Assembly: GCA_964467175.1 (NCBI GenBank) | Contig: CAYXNY010000034.1 | Span: 1 to 33,527, forward strand | Reading direction: 5' to 3' | Source of the DNA: JAWAFD01 sp964467175 | GTDB lineage: Archaea > Micrarchaeota > Micrarchaeia > Anstonellales > J096 | DNA length: 33,527 bases | In this document: positions 22,652 to 32,400 of the stretch, one piece after another | Layout: the number at the start of each line of letters is the position of its first letter | Position numbering within the stretch: the stretch's first letter is position 1 | The notes under the pieces: generated by a model | Seen by the model: only the letters and a program-made list of their open reading frames with translations | What the model was told of the DNA's origin: nothing | Databases searched by the model: none | Made by a program: the position numbers and the translations under genes

Positions 22652-25027
22652 TTAGAAAAACTCGCTTATGCTCTTCTGGTTCCCCATCCCTCTAACATCA
22701 TCCTCATCTACTCCCAGTTCTTTCAGTATTTTCATAACCGCCGGAAGAACTTGATTGTTTACATAATACTCAGCATCGTACTCTCCTTCCTGCGCCATCT
22801 CAACAGGAATTGCCTTTTCCGAAATGCTCCTTCCTCTCTTGCAAATTACATATCCTATTACATTCCCGCTTTTTACTTTTCTCCCTTCGTGCTTCTCAAG
22901 CTTAAGCGCTGCCGCAACCTCGGGGCTTATCACTTCGTATGCGCGCGGGTCTTTCTTGAGTTCTGTGTAGATTACAAGGTCCTTGAGTTTTGCATGACCC
23001 TTCATTATTTCATTAACAGTTTCCTTTACTATCTCAACCGCCTTTTCCTTGCTTCCTTCCTCAAGTATGGCTTTCAGAACCCTTAACTGGGTTTTTTTTG
23101 CAACAGAGCTCCAGTCCCTCCTTACCAGCTCAAACCCCCTTATCTTTATCTCTCCCCTCTCATTTATGAGCGCGTATTTTTTCTTTGCTCCTTTTTCCTC
23201 AGCTTTTTTGCTGACAAAAACCCCGCGCCTGTAAAAGTCCTCGAGCTCAAGCTCCATCTTCGCCGGGAGATTTTTGTTTATGTGCTCCATGAATTTCATG
23301 GCGTCTTCTTTTGTTTTTTCGCCAAGAAGTAAGAACAAGCTGTCCGTGTCGGCGTAGAGAACCGTAAATCCGAATTTCTCAGCCTCCCGCGCGGCGTTGA
23401 GTATGTGCTCCCTTCCAAAAGCGGTCACGCTCTCCGCGCACTCTCTTTTGTACCATCGCGAGCGGGCATATCCCAGATATCCGTAGAATGAGTTTGAGAG
23501 GATTTTCAGCGCCTGGCCCCTCGCCTTCAATTTCTCGTACTCCGCGCTTCCTTTCTTTGCTTCCTTCATTTTTTTCTTTATCTCAGCCCTCATGTCAACG
23601 AGTTTTTCCAGCGTTGATGGAATCAGGCCTTTCGGTTCTTTCAAGAAATGCGCACCAGTAGGAGAGGTATAGGAATTTTTTTCGTCATCAGTGAGCGTAA
23701 ACGGGTCTATGTTGTAGCTTATTATGATGGATGGATACAGCCCGCGAAAGTCAAAAACAGCGATGTTTTCATATATGCCGGGCGCCGGCAGTTTTACAAA
23801 AGCGCCCTTTATCGGATTCGCCATCCTCTTCTTTATTTCCTCCTCTTTCGGCTTTCGCGGTATGAGCATGTTCCTTTTCTGAGCCTCGTGCATGAGCATG
23901 CTTTCAACAAGCTGGCCGGATGTGCTCAGGGTTGTTTCGAAAAGGGTCATTTTTGCAAGGGTGGAAAGCTCTTTCTCGAGTTCAATAAGCGCCTCGCCGA
24001 CAGTAAAAACCGCTTCTGCATCCATCAGGGAGTATTCAAAAAGCTCCTCCCTATTTTCATCCCAAAGCTTCCATATCTCCAGCCGCTTCACCATGAACTT
24101 TTCCTTTCCGGTTACGCTTTCGTAAACATCCCGGAGCGTGAATTTGTTGATGCTTATCACGCCGATCTGCCCCAGCAGTCTTGATGCGGGGTAAAGGTCG
24201 AAATGGACCCTTCCAGGTATGTTCAGGCCTGTGCTCAGCCCCTTCCTTCTTCTCCTGGCGGCGCTCCCCTTCCACCTAGAAAGCTCAACCCCCGCCTTTA
24301 TAGCTTTCCCCCTCTCCTCAAGGTAGGGGATGTCGAAGTTTGAGGAGTTGTATCCGTAGAGTATATCCGGGTCGTATTTTTTTATTTTCTCTGAAAAAAG
24401 TGAAAACATCTCCCTTTCGTCTTTCACAAAAACAACATTTTCGTTCCTGTTTCTCTTGTAGGTTATAACTTTTTTCTCCTCCGGGGTTTTGTAGCTTATC
24501 ATTATCACCGGGTCTTTTTTCGCATCCGGAGCGCCCTGCGGGTTGTAGACCTCTATGTCAAAGCCCATTCTTTTTTCAAACCCGGCTATTTCACTCTCGT
24601 TGCAGGAAATGAACTTTTTTATAAACCGCCCTACCCGTTCGTACCTTATGAGCGAAAGCGGCGTGAGGGAGAAATCGCTCAGAAACCTCTTCGTGAAAAC
24701 AATATCATACTCATAGCATTCGTATCCCAATCTATGATATATAAATTCCCTCAGCTTCGGCACATCCCCAGGCGCCTCAGCATAGATTTTTGCGAGCTTC
24801 TTTTTTTCGTTCCCAAAAAATTTTTCTGCCTTCTCAATTTTTTTTATTCGGCCGCCGTTGTACTCCCCCGGTTTTATCTTCTCCGCCGGAATATCGCTGA
24901 AAAAATACGGGTCGTACGGAAAGTAAAGCCTGCAGTATTTTTTTCCTTTTAGAATAAGTTTTACGTACGTCTGCCCTTTGCTTACTACATAACTAACATC
25001 TACAAGATAGGCCTTCCTCTTAACCAT
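22652..25027 (-). CDS. polB: Family B DNA polymerase with PIP box
   Basis: 791-residue replicative polymerase. Exo I FDIEV is at 156-160 (Asp157, Glu159), Exo II GYNSSNFDIPYL at 225-236 and Exo III EYSLMDAEAVF at 331-341, so 3'-5' proofreading looks intact. Polymerase motif A DFRGLYPSII is at 426-435, motif B KILSNSFYGYLG at 508-519 and motif C YADTDS at 558-563. The protein ends QKSISEFF, a perfect PCNA-interacting motif (QxxhxxFF). No intein is present, though motif C is a common intein site. The ATG at 25027 has a TATA-like A/T tract about 30 bases upstream. Confidence 0.97.
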   Translation of the reverse strand: MVKRKAYLVDVSYVVSKGQTYVKLILKGKKYCRLYFPYDPYFFSDIPAEKIKPGEYNGGRIKKIEKAEKFFGNEKKKLAKIYAEAPGDVPKLREFIYHRLGYECYEYDIVFTKRFLSDFSLTPLSLIRYERVGRFIKKFISCNESEIAGFEKRMGFDIEVYNPQGAPDAKKDPVIMISYKTPEEKKVITYKRNRNENVVFVKDEREMFSLFSEKIKKYDPDILYGYNSSNFDIPYLEERGKAIKAGVELSRWKGSAARRRRKGLSTGLNIPGRVHFDLYPASRLLGQIGVISINKFTLRDVYESVTGKEKFMVKRLEIWKLWDENREELFEYSLMDAEAVFTVGEALIELEKELSTLAKMTLFETTLSTSGQLVESMLMHEAQKRNMLIPRKPKEEEIKKRMANPIKGAFVKLPAPGIYENIAVFDFRGLYPSIIISYNIDPFTLTDDEKNSYTSPTGAHFLKEPKGLIPSTLEKLVDMRAEIKKKMKEAKKGSAEYEKLKARGQALKILSNSFYGYLGYARSRWYKRECAESVTAFGREHILNAAREAEKFGFTVLYADTDSLFLLLGEKTKEDAMKFMEHINKNLPAKMELELEDFYRRGVFVSKKAEEKGAKKKYALINERGEIKIRGFELVRRDWSSVAKKTQLRVLKAILEEGSKEKAVEIVKETVNEIMKGHAKLKDLVIYTELKKDPRAYEVISPEVAAALKLEKHEGRKVKSGNVIGYVICKRGRSISEKAIPVEMAQEGEYDAEYYVNNQVLPAVMKILKELGVDEDDVRGMGNQKSISEFF

Positions 25028-25079
25028 GATCTAGAATGGAAAGGATAAGTTTATTTATGTTTTTTATTTTGAGTTTCAG

Positions 25080-25820
25080 CTACTTTCCCTGCTTTCTGAG
25101 TGCGAGCTCTTTTGTAATAAGCTCTTTCATTACATTGTGCGGGATGAACCTTCTTCCGCCTATTTTCACGTGCGGGATCCTTCCTCTGTCAAGCCTTCTC
25201 TCAAATGCATTCCTCCTTATCATTATGTTCTTCCTGTGCAGTTCTTCAAGCGCCTGGGAAACAGAGTAATAATTCCTAGCGATGTGGGTAAGGGCGTCAA
25301 CCGCGTCCTTTGGTATCAGGCGCTTTGTTCCGATCTTAACGGATGGGATCGAGCTTTTTTCTATCCTTCCTATAAACGCCCTGTACTTCATGCCTGTGTT
25401 CGCCTTCCTGTATTCTTCGTAGGCCTCCCTCACGGTGTAAAATTGCTTTGATAGGTTTACAATGTCATTGAGTATATTTACTGCGATGTACCTTTTCTTT
25501 CCGACTTTCATGGAGGGAATGGTGCTTCGTTCTATCCTCCCGCCAAACGCCCTGAAAGATATCGGATAGCCCTTGGAGCGCAGGTATTCATATGCCTCTT
25601 GTATATCAAGAAGGCCTGCTTTCTTGAGCGCGCTCTGCTCCACCTTCCCTTTTTTGTACAGCTCCTGCGCCGCTCTGGAAACTTCGGCAACAGTGCTGCT
25701 CAGGCCTTTTTCAACCTGTCCCCTGCTTTTTTTGATTGCCTCTATATCTATACCCTTGAACGTATCAACCCAGTCATCATCAATCTCCTGGTTTATTACT
25801 ATTCTTCTTCCACGGGGCAT
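25080..25820 (-). CDS. DNA-binding protein with three tandem excisionase-like (HTH_17) domains
   Basis: 246 residues from the ATG at 25820, which has a GAAGGTGGT ribosome site; a GTG eight codons upstream is less likely. After a polar N-terminus come three repeats of ~52 residues (about 71-122, 127-181, 184-236). Each has the pattern aromatic-x-V/I-x-E/Q-A-x-E-x-hydrophobic, then (R/N)AFxxRIExxxIPxxKxGxxR(Y/L/F)I. This is a MerR/excisionase-type winged helix, where the IPxxKxGxxR wing contacts DNA. Three in one chain suggests binding to an extended or repeated site. It is downstream of the gyrase operon with its own promoter and directly upstream of polB. Confidence 0.72.
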   Translation of the reverse strand: MPRGRRIVINQEIDDDWVDTFKGIDIEAIKKSRGQVEKGLSSTVAEVSRAAQELYKKGKVEQSALKKAGLLDIQEAYEYLRSKGYPISFRAFGGRIERSTIPSMKVGKKRYIAVNILNDIVNLSKQFYTVREAYEEYRKANTGMKYRAFIGRIEKSSIPSVKIGTKRLIPKDAVDALTHIARNYYSVSQALEELHRKNIMIRRNAFERRLDRGRIPHVKIGGRRFIPHNVMKELITKELALRKQGK

Positions 25821-25899
25821 CTTACCACCTTCTCCTATTTTCACTCACATCGCTACGAATGTTATTTTGTGAGCATGTATTTAAAAACCTATCGGCGTT

Positions 25900-27084
25900 C
25901 TACCCCTTCTTCGTCTGCTCATAAACAACCTTCCCCAAAAAGCCAATCATCACCACGATAATAACAAACAAAATTGTCAAGAACGGGCCCCAGTCCTCGC
26001 CCTTTTCTTTCTCCGCTTCTATACTCTGCTCTTTAGCCTCCACTGCCCCTTCCACGCCCTTTATATTTCCCTCGTTGTCCTTCAAAAAAACCACAAAATT
26101 TTTAGCGCCCTCCTTTAACCCGGATTTATATACGCCGGCCTTTTCTTTAAACGCAGGATAGACTGTGTCATCGCCCGGATAGACGACCCAGATTTCGGCT
26201 ATGCCGGAGGCCTTTTCGCCCGGGTCTTCGGCTTCTATTACAAGCACGGTCCTGTTCGCATCCAAATAAATATTTTTTATATCCGGCGGTCTGAAATCAA
26301 AAAACACGAAATATTCCGATTGTCTTGTCAGGTCAATATCCAGCTCCCCCTCCCTTCCCATACAGAATACTTTTCCGTAGTACGTTCCCTTCGGAACCTG
26401 GGCTGTTAATGTTTTTGAAAAAGAATAGTTCTTATGCTCAAGCTGGAGAACACACTCCATCCCACCGCCCGCATCATCCAGCGCGGTTAGTGTAAGGTTT
26501 GAGTATGCGACGCTGATTTCAAAAGTCCGGTCGTTTTCAACCCATATTTCCGCGCTCCTTTGCCCGCCGCTGTAAAGTACCAGTATATCTACGGGCCCCT
26601 CCACAACATTGAAGCTCGCAACTCCGTTTTCAGCATTCTTCTCCTCTCCGTTCACGATAATCTTCGCCGGAATGGGATGGCCGTTCTCATCCATCGCCTT
26701 CACGGTGAGGAGGTATGCATTTTCAAAAACAAAGGTTATTATGCTCCCGTGCTTCCCGACCAGGACATCCCTCATCTCCTTTCTCTCCCCTTTATAATCA
26801 ACAAAAATATCGTATGTGCAGTCCAGTTTTGGCGCGTACCACTGGTTGTTCTGAAGCCTAGCAATCACCATCCCATCGCTGCCCGTCGTGTGGTTCGCAA
26901 GCCCGTATATTCCCTCGCTCTCAATTCCTCCGTAATCCATCTGGAAATATATCTGAACGGTTGCGTTCTCCAGAGGACGGGAATGGCTGTCAACAACCTT
27001 TACAAAAACATCCTCGCTCCAAGAGGGTTGGCACTGCGCGCAAGCAAAAACAACAAAAAATAAAAAAACAAGAATCTTTTTCAT
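25900..27084 (-). CDS. Secreted Ig/CarboxypepD-reg-like protein with C-terminal membrane anchor
   Basis: 394 residues. A signal peptide (MKKILVFLFFVVFACA) is followed by beta-sandwich repeats. The first (VFVKVVDSHSRPLENATVQIYF) and second (LLTVKAMDENGHPIPAKIIVNGE) match carboxypeptidase-regulatory/Big-type domains. The rest is beta-rich with a GIAEIWVVYPG segment. A single membrane helix (~367-386) and a basic tail (YEQTKKG) anchor it, leaving the bulk outside. It resembles archaeal surface or adhesion proteins; no specific ligand is evident. Its ATG overlaps the gyrA stop (ATGA), so it is translated from the gyrase message, an unusual pairing. Confidence 0.75.
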   Translation of the reverse strand: MKKILVFLFFVVFACAQCQPSWSEDVFVKVVDSHSRPLENATVQIYFQMDYGGIESEGIYGLANHTTGSDGMVIARLQNNQWYAPKLDCTYDIFVDYKGERKEMRDVLVGKHGSIITFVFENAYLLTVKAMDENGHPIPAKIIVNGEEKNAENGVASFNVVEGPVDILVLYSGGQRSAEIWVENDRTFEISVAYSNLTLTALDDAGGGMECVLQLEHKNYSFSKTLTAQVPKGTYYGKVFCMGREGELDIDLTRQSEYFVFFDFRPPDIKNIYLDANRTVLVIEAEDPGEKASGIAEIWVVYPGDDTVYPAFKEKAGVYKSGLKEGAKNFVVFLKDNEGNIKGVEGAVEAKEQSIEAEKEKGEDWGPFLTILFVIIVVMIGFLGKVVYEQTKKG

Positions 27085-29486
27085 GCCCCGCTCTCCTCCT
27101 GCCCGCTTCCTCCCTCAAAAACATCAAAACTAGTTACCTCCTCCCCCTCTTCCAGTTTTATCAGCCTAACTCCCTGCGTCGCCCTCCCTATCACGGAAAT
27201 GGTGTTAGCAGGGATGCGTATCGCCTTTCCTTTTGAGGTTATTATTATAATCTCGTCTTTGTCATCTATCGCCCTAACCCCCACAACAAACCCGTTCTTC
27301 TCGGTTGCCCTCAGGTTTATGACCCCGGTTCCTCCCCTCCCCTGTTTCCTGTACTCTTCTCTTTCCGTTCTTTTTCCGTACCCCTTTGTTGTTACAGTAA
27401 GAACGGTTGGCTTGTTGCACACGGTTAAGGAAACAACTTCATCTCCTTCCCTCAGCCGTATTCCTATTACCCCTGCAGCGCTCCTCCCAACCTCCCTTAT
27501 CTCCTCCTCGCCAAACCTTATGGCCATTCCTTTTTTCGTGGCTATTATCACATCATCCTTTCCGCTGGTTTTCACAACTTCTATCAGCCCGTCGCTCTCC
27601 TCCCTCAGCGTGAACGCCCTTATCCCTCCTTTCCTCGGATTTGAAAACTCCTCCATCGCAGTCCTTTTTGTTATTCCTTTCTTTGTAAGGAAGAATGCCC
27701 AGCCGGTTTCAAGCCCATTTGCAGGAACTATTCTCACAACCTTTTCATTCTCCTCAACATGAATAAGATTGATTATCGGCTTCCCCTTTCCATACCTGTC
27801 GGCTTCAGGAATTTCATACGCCTTCAGCCAATACACTTTTCCTTTGTCCGTGAAAACAAGGAGATGGCTTTTGTTCGTCGCAATTATTACCTCCTTCACC
27901 ACATCCTCATCCACTCCTATTCCTATCACGCCCTTTCCTCCCCTCCCCTGTTTCCTGTACTCCCCCAAATCCGTCCTCTTCACATACCCCTTTGAGGTAA
28001 CTGTAATCACAACCTCCTTATCCTCCACCAAACTTTCCTCAACAAACTCCCCTTCTTCCTCGCTACTTATCTCCGTCCTCCTCCCATCTCCGTACTTTTT
28101 CTTTATCTCATCCAGCTCCTGTTTAATTATTCCATCAACCTTCTCCCTGCTTTCAAGAATACTTTTATACGATTCAATGTTTTTCCTGAGCTCATCGTAC
28201 TCGCTTTTCAGCTTTTCCTGCTCAAGCCCGATGAGTTTCTGCAGTTTCATATCCAGGATTGCTTTTGCCTGCGCGTCATCTATTTTCAGCATCGCCTTCA
28301 ATCCTTCAGCCGCCTCCTCAACCACCCTTGTTTTCCTCAGGAACGAAACAACATTGTCTATATCGTTGAGCGCGATAACAAGCCCCTCAACGATGTGAGC
28401 CCTTTCCTCAGCTTTTTTTAGCAGGAATGCAGTCCGTTTTTTCACCACTTCCCTCCTGAAATTCAGGAACTCGTTAAGCATCTCCATTAGTCCCATAAGC
28501 TTGGGCTGCTTCCCAACTAGAGCGACATTTATTACCCCAAAAGTGCTTTCCAGACTTGTGTATGCATAGAGTTTTTTCAGCACCGCTTCTCCATCCGTAT
28601 GTTTTTTGAGTTTTATATGAAGCTCCATTCCGCTCTTATCGCTTCTATCCTGCACATCCGCAATTCCTTCTATCTTTCCCGCCTTCACTGCGTTCACAAT
28701 ATCCTCTATTATTTTTGTTTTTGTAACTTGGTAGGGAATTTCTGTGATTACTATTCCTTCCTTTCCCACTTCCGCCTTCCCCCTGACTTTTATTATTCCC
28801 TTCCCCGTTTTGTACGCGCTCACTATCCCTGCGCGCCCCACGATCAATCCGCCGGTGGGAAAATCCGGCCCCTTCACTATTTTTAGAACATCCTCCTCGC
28901 CCTTCCCATCTATTACCGCTGTGAGCGCATCGCATATCTCGTTTATGTTGTGAGGAGGAATGTTCGTAGCCATTCCGACCGCGATTCCAGAAGAGCCGTT
29001 TATGAGGAGGTTTGGAATTTTCGCCGGAAGAACAACCGGCTCCTTCAGGCTCCCGTCAAAATTCGGAATGAAATTTATCGTTTCCTTTTCAATGTCTTCA
29101 AGCATCTCTTCCGCAATCTTCTTCATCCTAACTTCCGTGTACCTCATCGCAGCCGGCGCATCGCCATCTATGCTCCCGAAGTTTCCCTGCCCGTCAACAA
29201 GCGTGTACCTCAAGCTGAAATCCTGCGCCATCCTTACGAGCGAATCATATATCGCCGCATCGCCGTGGGGATGGTATTTTCCCATAGTTTCTCCGACTAT
29301 TCTTGCGCTTTTTTTGTAGGGCGCAGAGCTCGTATTTCCCAGCTCATGCATTGCATACAATATTCTCCTGTGCACGGGCTTCAGCCCGTCGCGCACATCC
29401 GGAAGAGCCCTTCCGACAATCACGCTCATCGCATAGGTAAGGTAGCTTTCCTTAAGGTCCTTCTCAACAGGAATATCCGCGATCAT
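27081..29486 (-). CDS. gyrA: DNA gyrase subunit A
   Basis: Type IIA topoisomerase subunit that cuts and re-joins DNA. 801 residues. The winged-helix/tower domain is at ~1-490 with catalytic Tyr116 in AAMRYTEVR. The C-terminal beta-pinwheel carries the GyrA box as QGRGGKG at 512-518, with a second box-like RKQGRGGTG repeat near the end, supporting negative supercoiling rather than topo IV activity. The quinolone pocket reads HPHGDAAIYD, so the position of E. coli Ser83 is Ala77. The start follows gyrB by 3 bases, and the stop overlaps the next gene. Archaeal gyrases are generally thought to come from bacteria by transfer. Confidence 0.96.
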   Translation of the reverse strand: MIADIPVEKDLKESYLTYAMSVIVGRALPDVRDGLKPVHRRILYAMHELGNTSSAPYKKSARIVGETMGKYHPHGDAAIYDSLVRMAQDFSLRYTLVDGQGNFGSIDGDAPAAMRYTEVRMKKIAEEMLEDIEKETINFIPNFDGSLKEPVVLPAKIPNLLINGSSGIAVGMATNIPPHNINEICDALTAVIDGKGEEDVLKIVKGPDFPTGGLIVGRAGIVSAYKTGKGIIKVRGKAEVGKEGIVITEIPYQVTKTKIIEDIVNAVKAGKIEGIADVQDRSDKSGMELHIKLKKHTDGEAVLKKLYAYTSLESTFGVINVALVGKQPKLMGLMEMLNEFLNFRREVVKKRTAFLLKKAEERAHIVEGLVIALNDIDNVVSFLRKTRVVEEAAEGLKAMLKIDDAQAKAILDMKLQKLIGLEQEKLKSEYDELRKNIESYKSILESREKVDGIIKQELDEIKKKYGDGRRTEISSEEEGEFVEESLVEDKEVVITVTSKGYVKRTDLGEYRKQGRGGKGVIGIGVDEDVVKEVIIATNKSHLLVFTDKGKVYWLKAYEIPEADRYGKGKPIINLIHVEENEKVVRIVPANGLETGWAFFLTKKGITKRTAMEEFSNPRKGGIRAFTLREESDGLIEVVKTSGKDDVIIATKKGMAIRFGEEEIREVGRSAAGVIGIRLREGDEVVSLTVCNKPTVLTVTTKGYGKRTEREEYRKQGRGGTGVINLRATEKNGFVVGVRAIDDKDEIIIITSKGKAIRIPANTISVIGRATQGVRLIKLEEGEEVTSFDVFEGGSGQEESGA

Positions 29487-29489
29487 TCT

Positions 29490-32400
29490 CTACACATCCA
29501 ATTGTTTTACTTCTGTTGCATACTTTTCTATAAACTCCCTTCTTGGCTCAACATTCTCTCCCATCAGAATGCTGAAAAGCTGGTCTGCGATTGCCGCATC
29601 CTCTATAGTGACTTTTTTCAGAGTTCTCGTCTCCGGGTTCATCGTTGTCTCCCAGAGTTGCTCTGGGTTCATCTCCCCCAATCCCTTGTACCTCTGTATA
29701 TCCGCCTCGCCTATTTCAGAAATTATCTTTCCGAGCTCCTCATCGCTGTATGCATACCGTATTATTTTCCCTTTTTTCACCCTGTAAAGAGGCGGCTGTG
29801 CGATGTACAGATACCCCTTCTCTATTATCTGCTTCATGTATCTGTAAAAAAGCGTAAGCAGGAGGGTTCTGATGTGGCTTCCATCAACATCCGCGTCAGT
29901 ATTATGTGCGCAGAGTGCTCCAAAACCAGCTATGAAATTCTCATCTCCCTCAACTGAAAAATCATAAACCGCCTTTTTTGTTGGCTGCACTTTTTTTATT
30001 GAAATAATCGGTAGAGCGATTAGGTCCCCCGATACTCTTATAAATTTTCGATTATATCCCGATTTGTAGTTTGATTTCATCTTATTTTTTAAATGATATG
30101 CGAGATGATGGTCTTTCCAGATGCTTTTCAGTGCCAACAGACTTTCTTTATCTGTGATGCTTATCCTATATGATTTGAGTTTTGTAACCACTGGTTTTCC
30201 TCGTATAATAGTAGATTTTTTAGGCGGTTCGCAGACCGAAGTGGACGCTATGACGCCGTTTGCGAGTAAAAGGTAGAGGAGGTCATTGGCAAGCTCTTTT
30301 GAACTCGTTGAAAAATGAATGCCATTTTTGCTAATCGTGCCATCTCCAAACAAATATCCTTTCAAGAAAGCTGCCTGCAACGCTTTTGGCGAGTTAAACA
30401 CAATGGAAGGAATTCTTTTAGACGATGAGTCAACCTTATCAAATCCAAACACATGCCGGAATGTTGCTGAAACAACCGAATTGAGTATTTTTATTTCTCC
30501 CCCCCCACCCTTACTCGCATAAAATTTTGCTTCTGTTCCAAAAATTTTTTCCAATAAGGATTTCAAATTGCTCGCAACCTTCATGTTGTTATTGCCGATA
30601 GCAAACCTCACTCCGTTTCTTTGGCTACAGGAACCTTCAGCAACAAAAAACCCAAGGACAAACATAAGACCCTCGTCTATAGGAATAAACCTTTTTACTG
30701 ATTTGTGGGCATAGTGAGTTGGGGAAAGGTAAACATCAGCATTGGCGAGAGCATACATCTCTTCATCTTTAATTTCTTTTACTCTTATATAATCCTTTAC
30801 TATGTTACATCCGCTGTTTTTGAAACTAATATTCCATATATGTTCAAGTTTTGATGGAATAATCCTAAATCCGCTATTGATTTGTTCTTCATCAAAGCCA
30901 AGTAGGGTGGTATATTTTTTGAAGTGGGTAAGGGTCGGCTTGCTGGCCCCTCTTTCCCAGCTGTAGAAGGTCGCTGGTTGTTTTATTCCGGTTGCATCGC
31001 AAACATGTTTCTGTGAAAAGCCTTTTTCTATACGAGCACGCCTCATCTCTTCCATCAGTTCTGAAGAAATTTCAACCCTGTCTTCTGTGAGGCAAGGGTT
31101 TTTCTGGTGTTTTGCCAGTACGCGTTTTTTCCAAATGCTAGATATAGGCGTTCCTCTAACAAACACATCCACATCCAGTTTGTCCTTAATTTTCAAAAAT
31201 TCTTCAAGCAGGTCCAACTCTTTTTCTGATTTTTCGGCGCCGCCGCCATCCTTAAAAAGCGGCAGGCTCATTGGCGCCACAATTAAATCCCCTTTTTTGA
31301 ATTCTGAAGTTTTCTTTAATTTTATTTTTCCATCTTTATATGTAAAAAGACTGTGTGATGCGGTTACTCTTATTTTTTTGCCGTACGCAGTTGTAATCTC
31401 AAAAAGCGGCTCCGTAATTTTGTGTCTTATAATTTTTTTAATCGGCTTGAACGTAGTCTTATTTGTTTTGATATCAAAACAAAGAACTTTGTAACGGTTT
31501 ATCTCCTTACAGTTAATGTGTGAATCGATAAACTCGCCAATTTTACATATTTTAATAAAGCCGTTTGGGTCCATAATAACAGTAGGCTCATCGTAATCAA
31601 CACTCATGATGATTATTTTATGGTACCTTAATTTTGAAACATCAAAATCATCCTCAAAACCGCAGCCGAGCGCGAGTATTATGTTTTTTATCTCCTCGCT
31701 CTTTACGATTTTGTGTATGGGCGCCTTCTCGACATTAAGTATTTTTCCCTTCAGCGGAAGGATCGCCTGTGTCTGCCTGTCCCTTCCCTGCTTGCTGCTT
31801 CCGCCGGCGCTGTCCCCCTCTACAATAAACAGTTCCGCCTTCTCAGGGTTCTGCTCTATGCAGTCCGCGAGCTTCCCCGGAAGAACCGAGGTTTCGAAAA
31901 CCCCCTTCCTCCTTATCATCTCCTTTGCTTTTTTTGCCGCCTCCCTTGCCTCCATCGCGTTTATACATTTAAGTGCAATTTTTTTTGCGTCCTCCGGGTG
32001 CTCCAGCATCCATGTTTTCAGCGTGTCGTACACGACGCTGTCCACAAAACCCTTCATCTCGCTGTTTCCCAATTTTGTCTTTGTCTGCCCCTCAAACTGG
32101 GGCTCCGGAAGCCTTACGCTGAGCACAGCGGCCAGCCCTTCTTTAACATCATCTCCGCTTACCTTCTCCTCTCCTTTTAACATTTCGTTTTCCTTTATAT
32201 AGTCGTTTATCGCTCTTGTGACCGCAGTCCTGAAGCCTGAGAGATGGGTTCCTCCCTCCTCTGTCCGTATATCGTTTGCGAAACTATAGACCGTTTCATA
32301 ATACCCATCATTATATTGTATTGCGTACTCGACCACGCAACCATCAACCTCTTTTTGAAAATAGACCGGCCGGTGAAGGGCGGCCTTTGCTTTGTTCAGC

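Noticed and set aside
28950..29957. A 335-codon open frame on the plus strand
   Set aside because: It is antisense to gyrA and gyrB, both unmistakable, and has no coherent domain.
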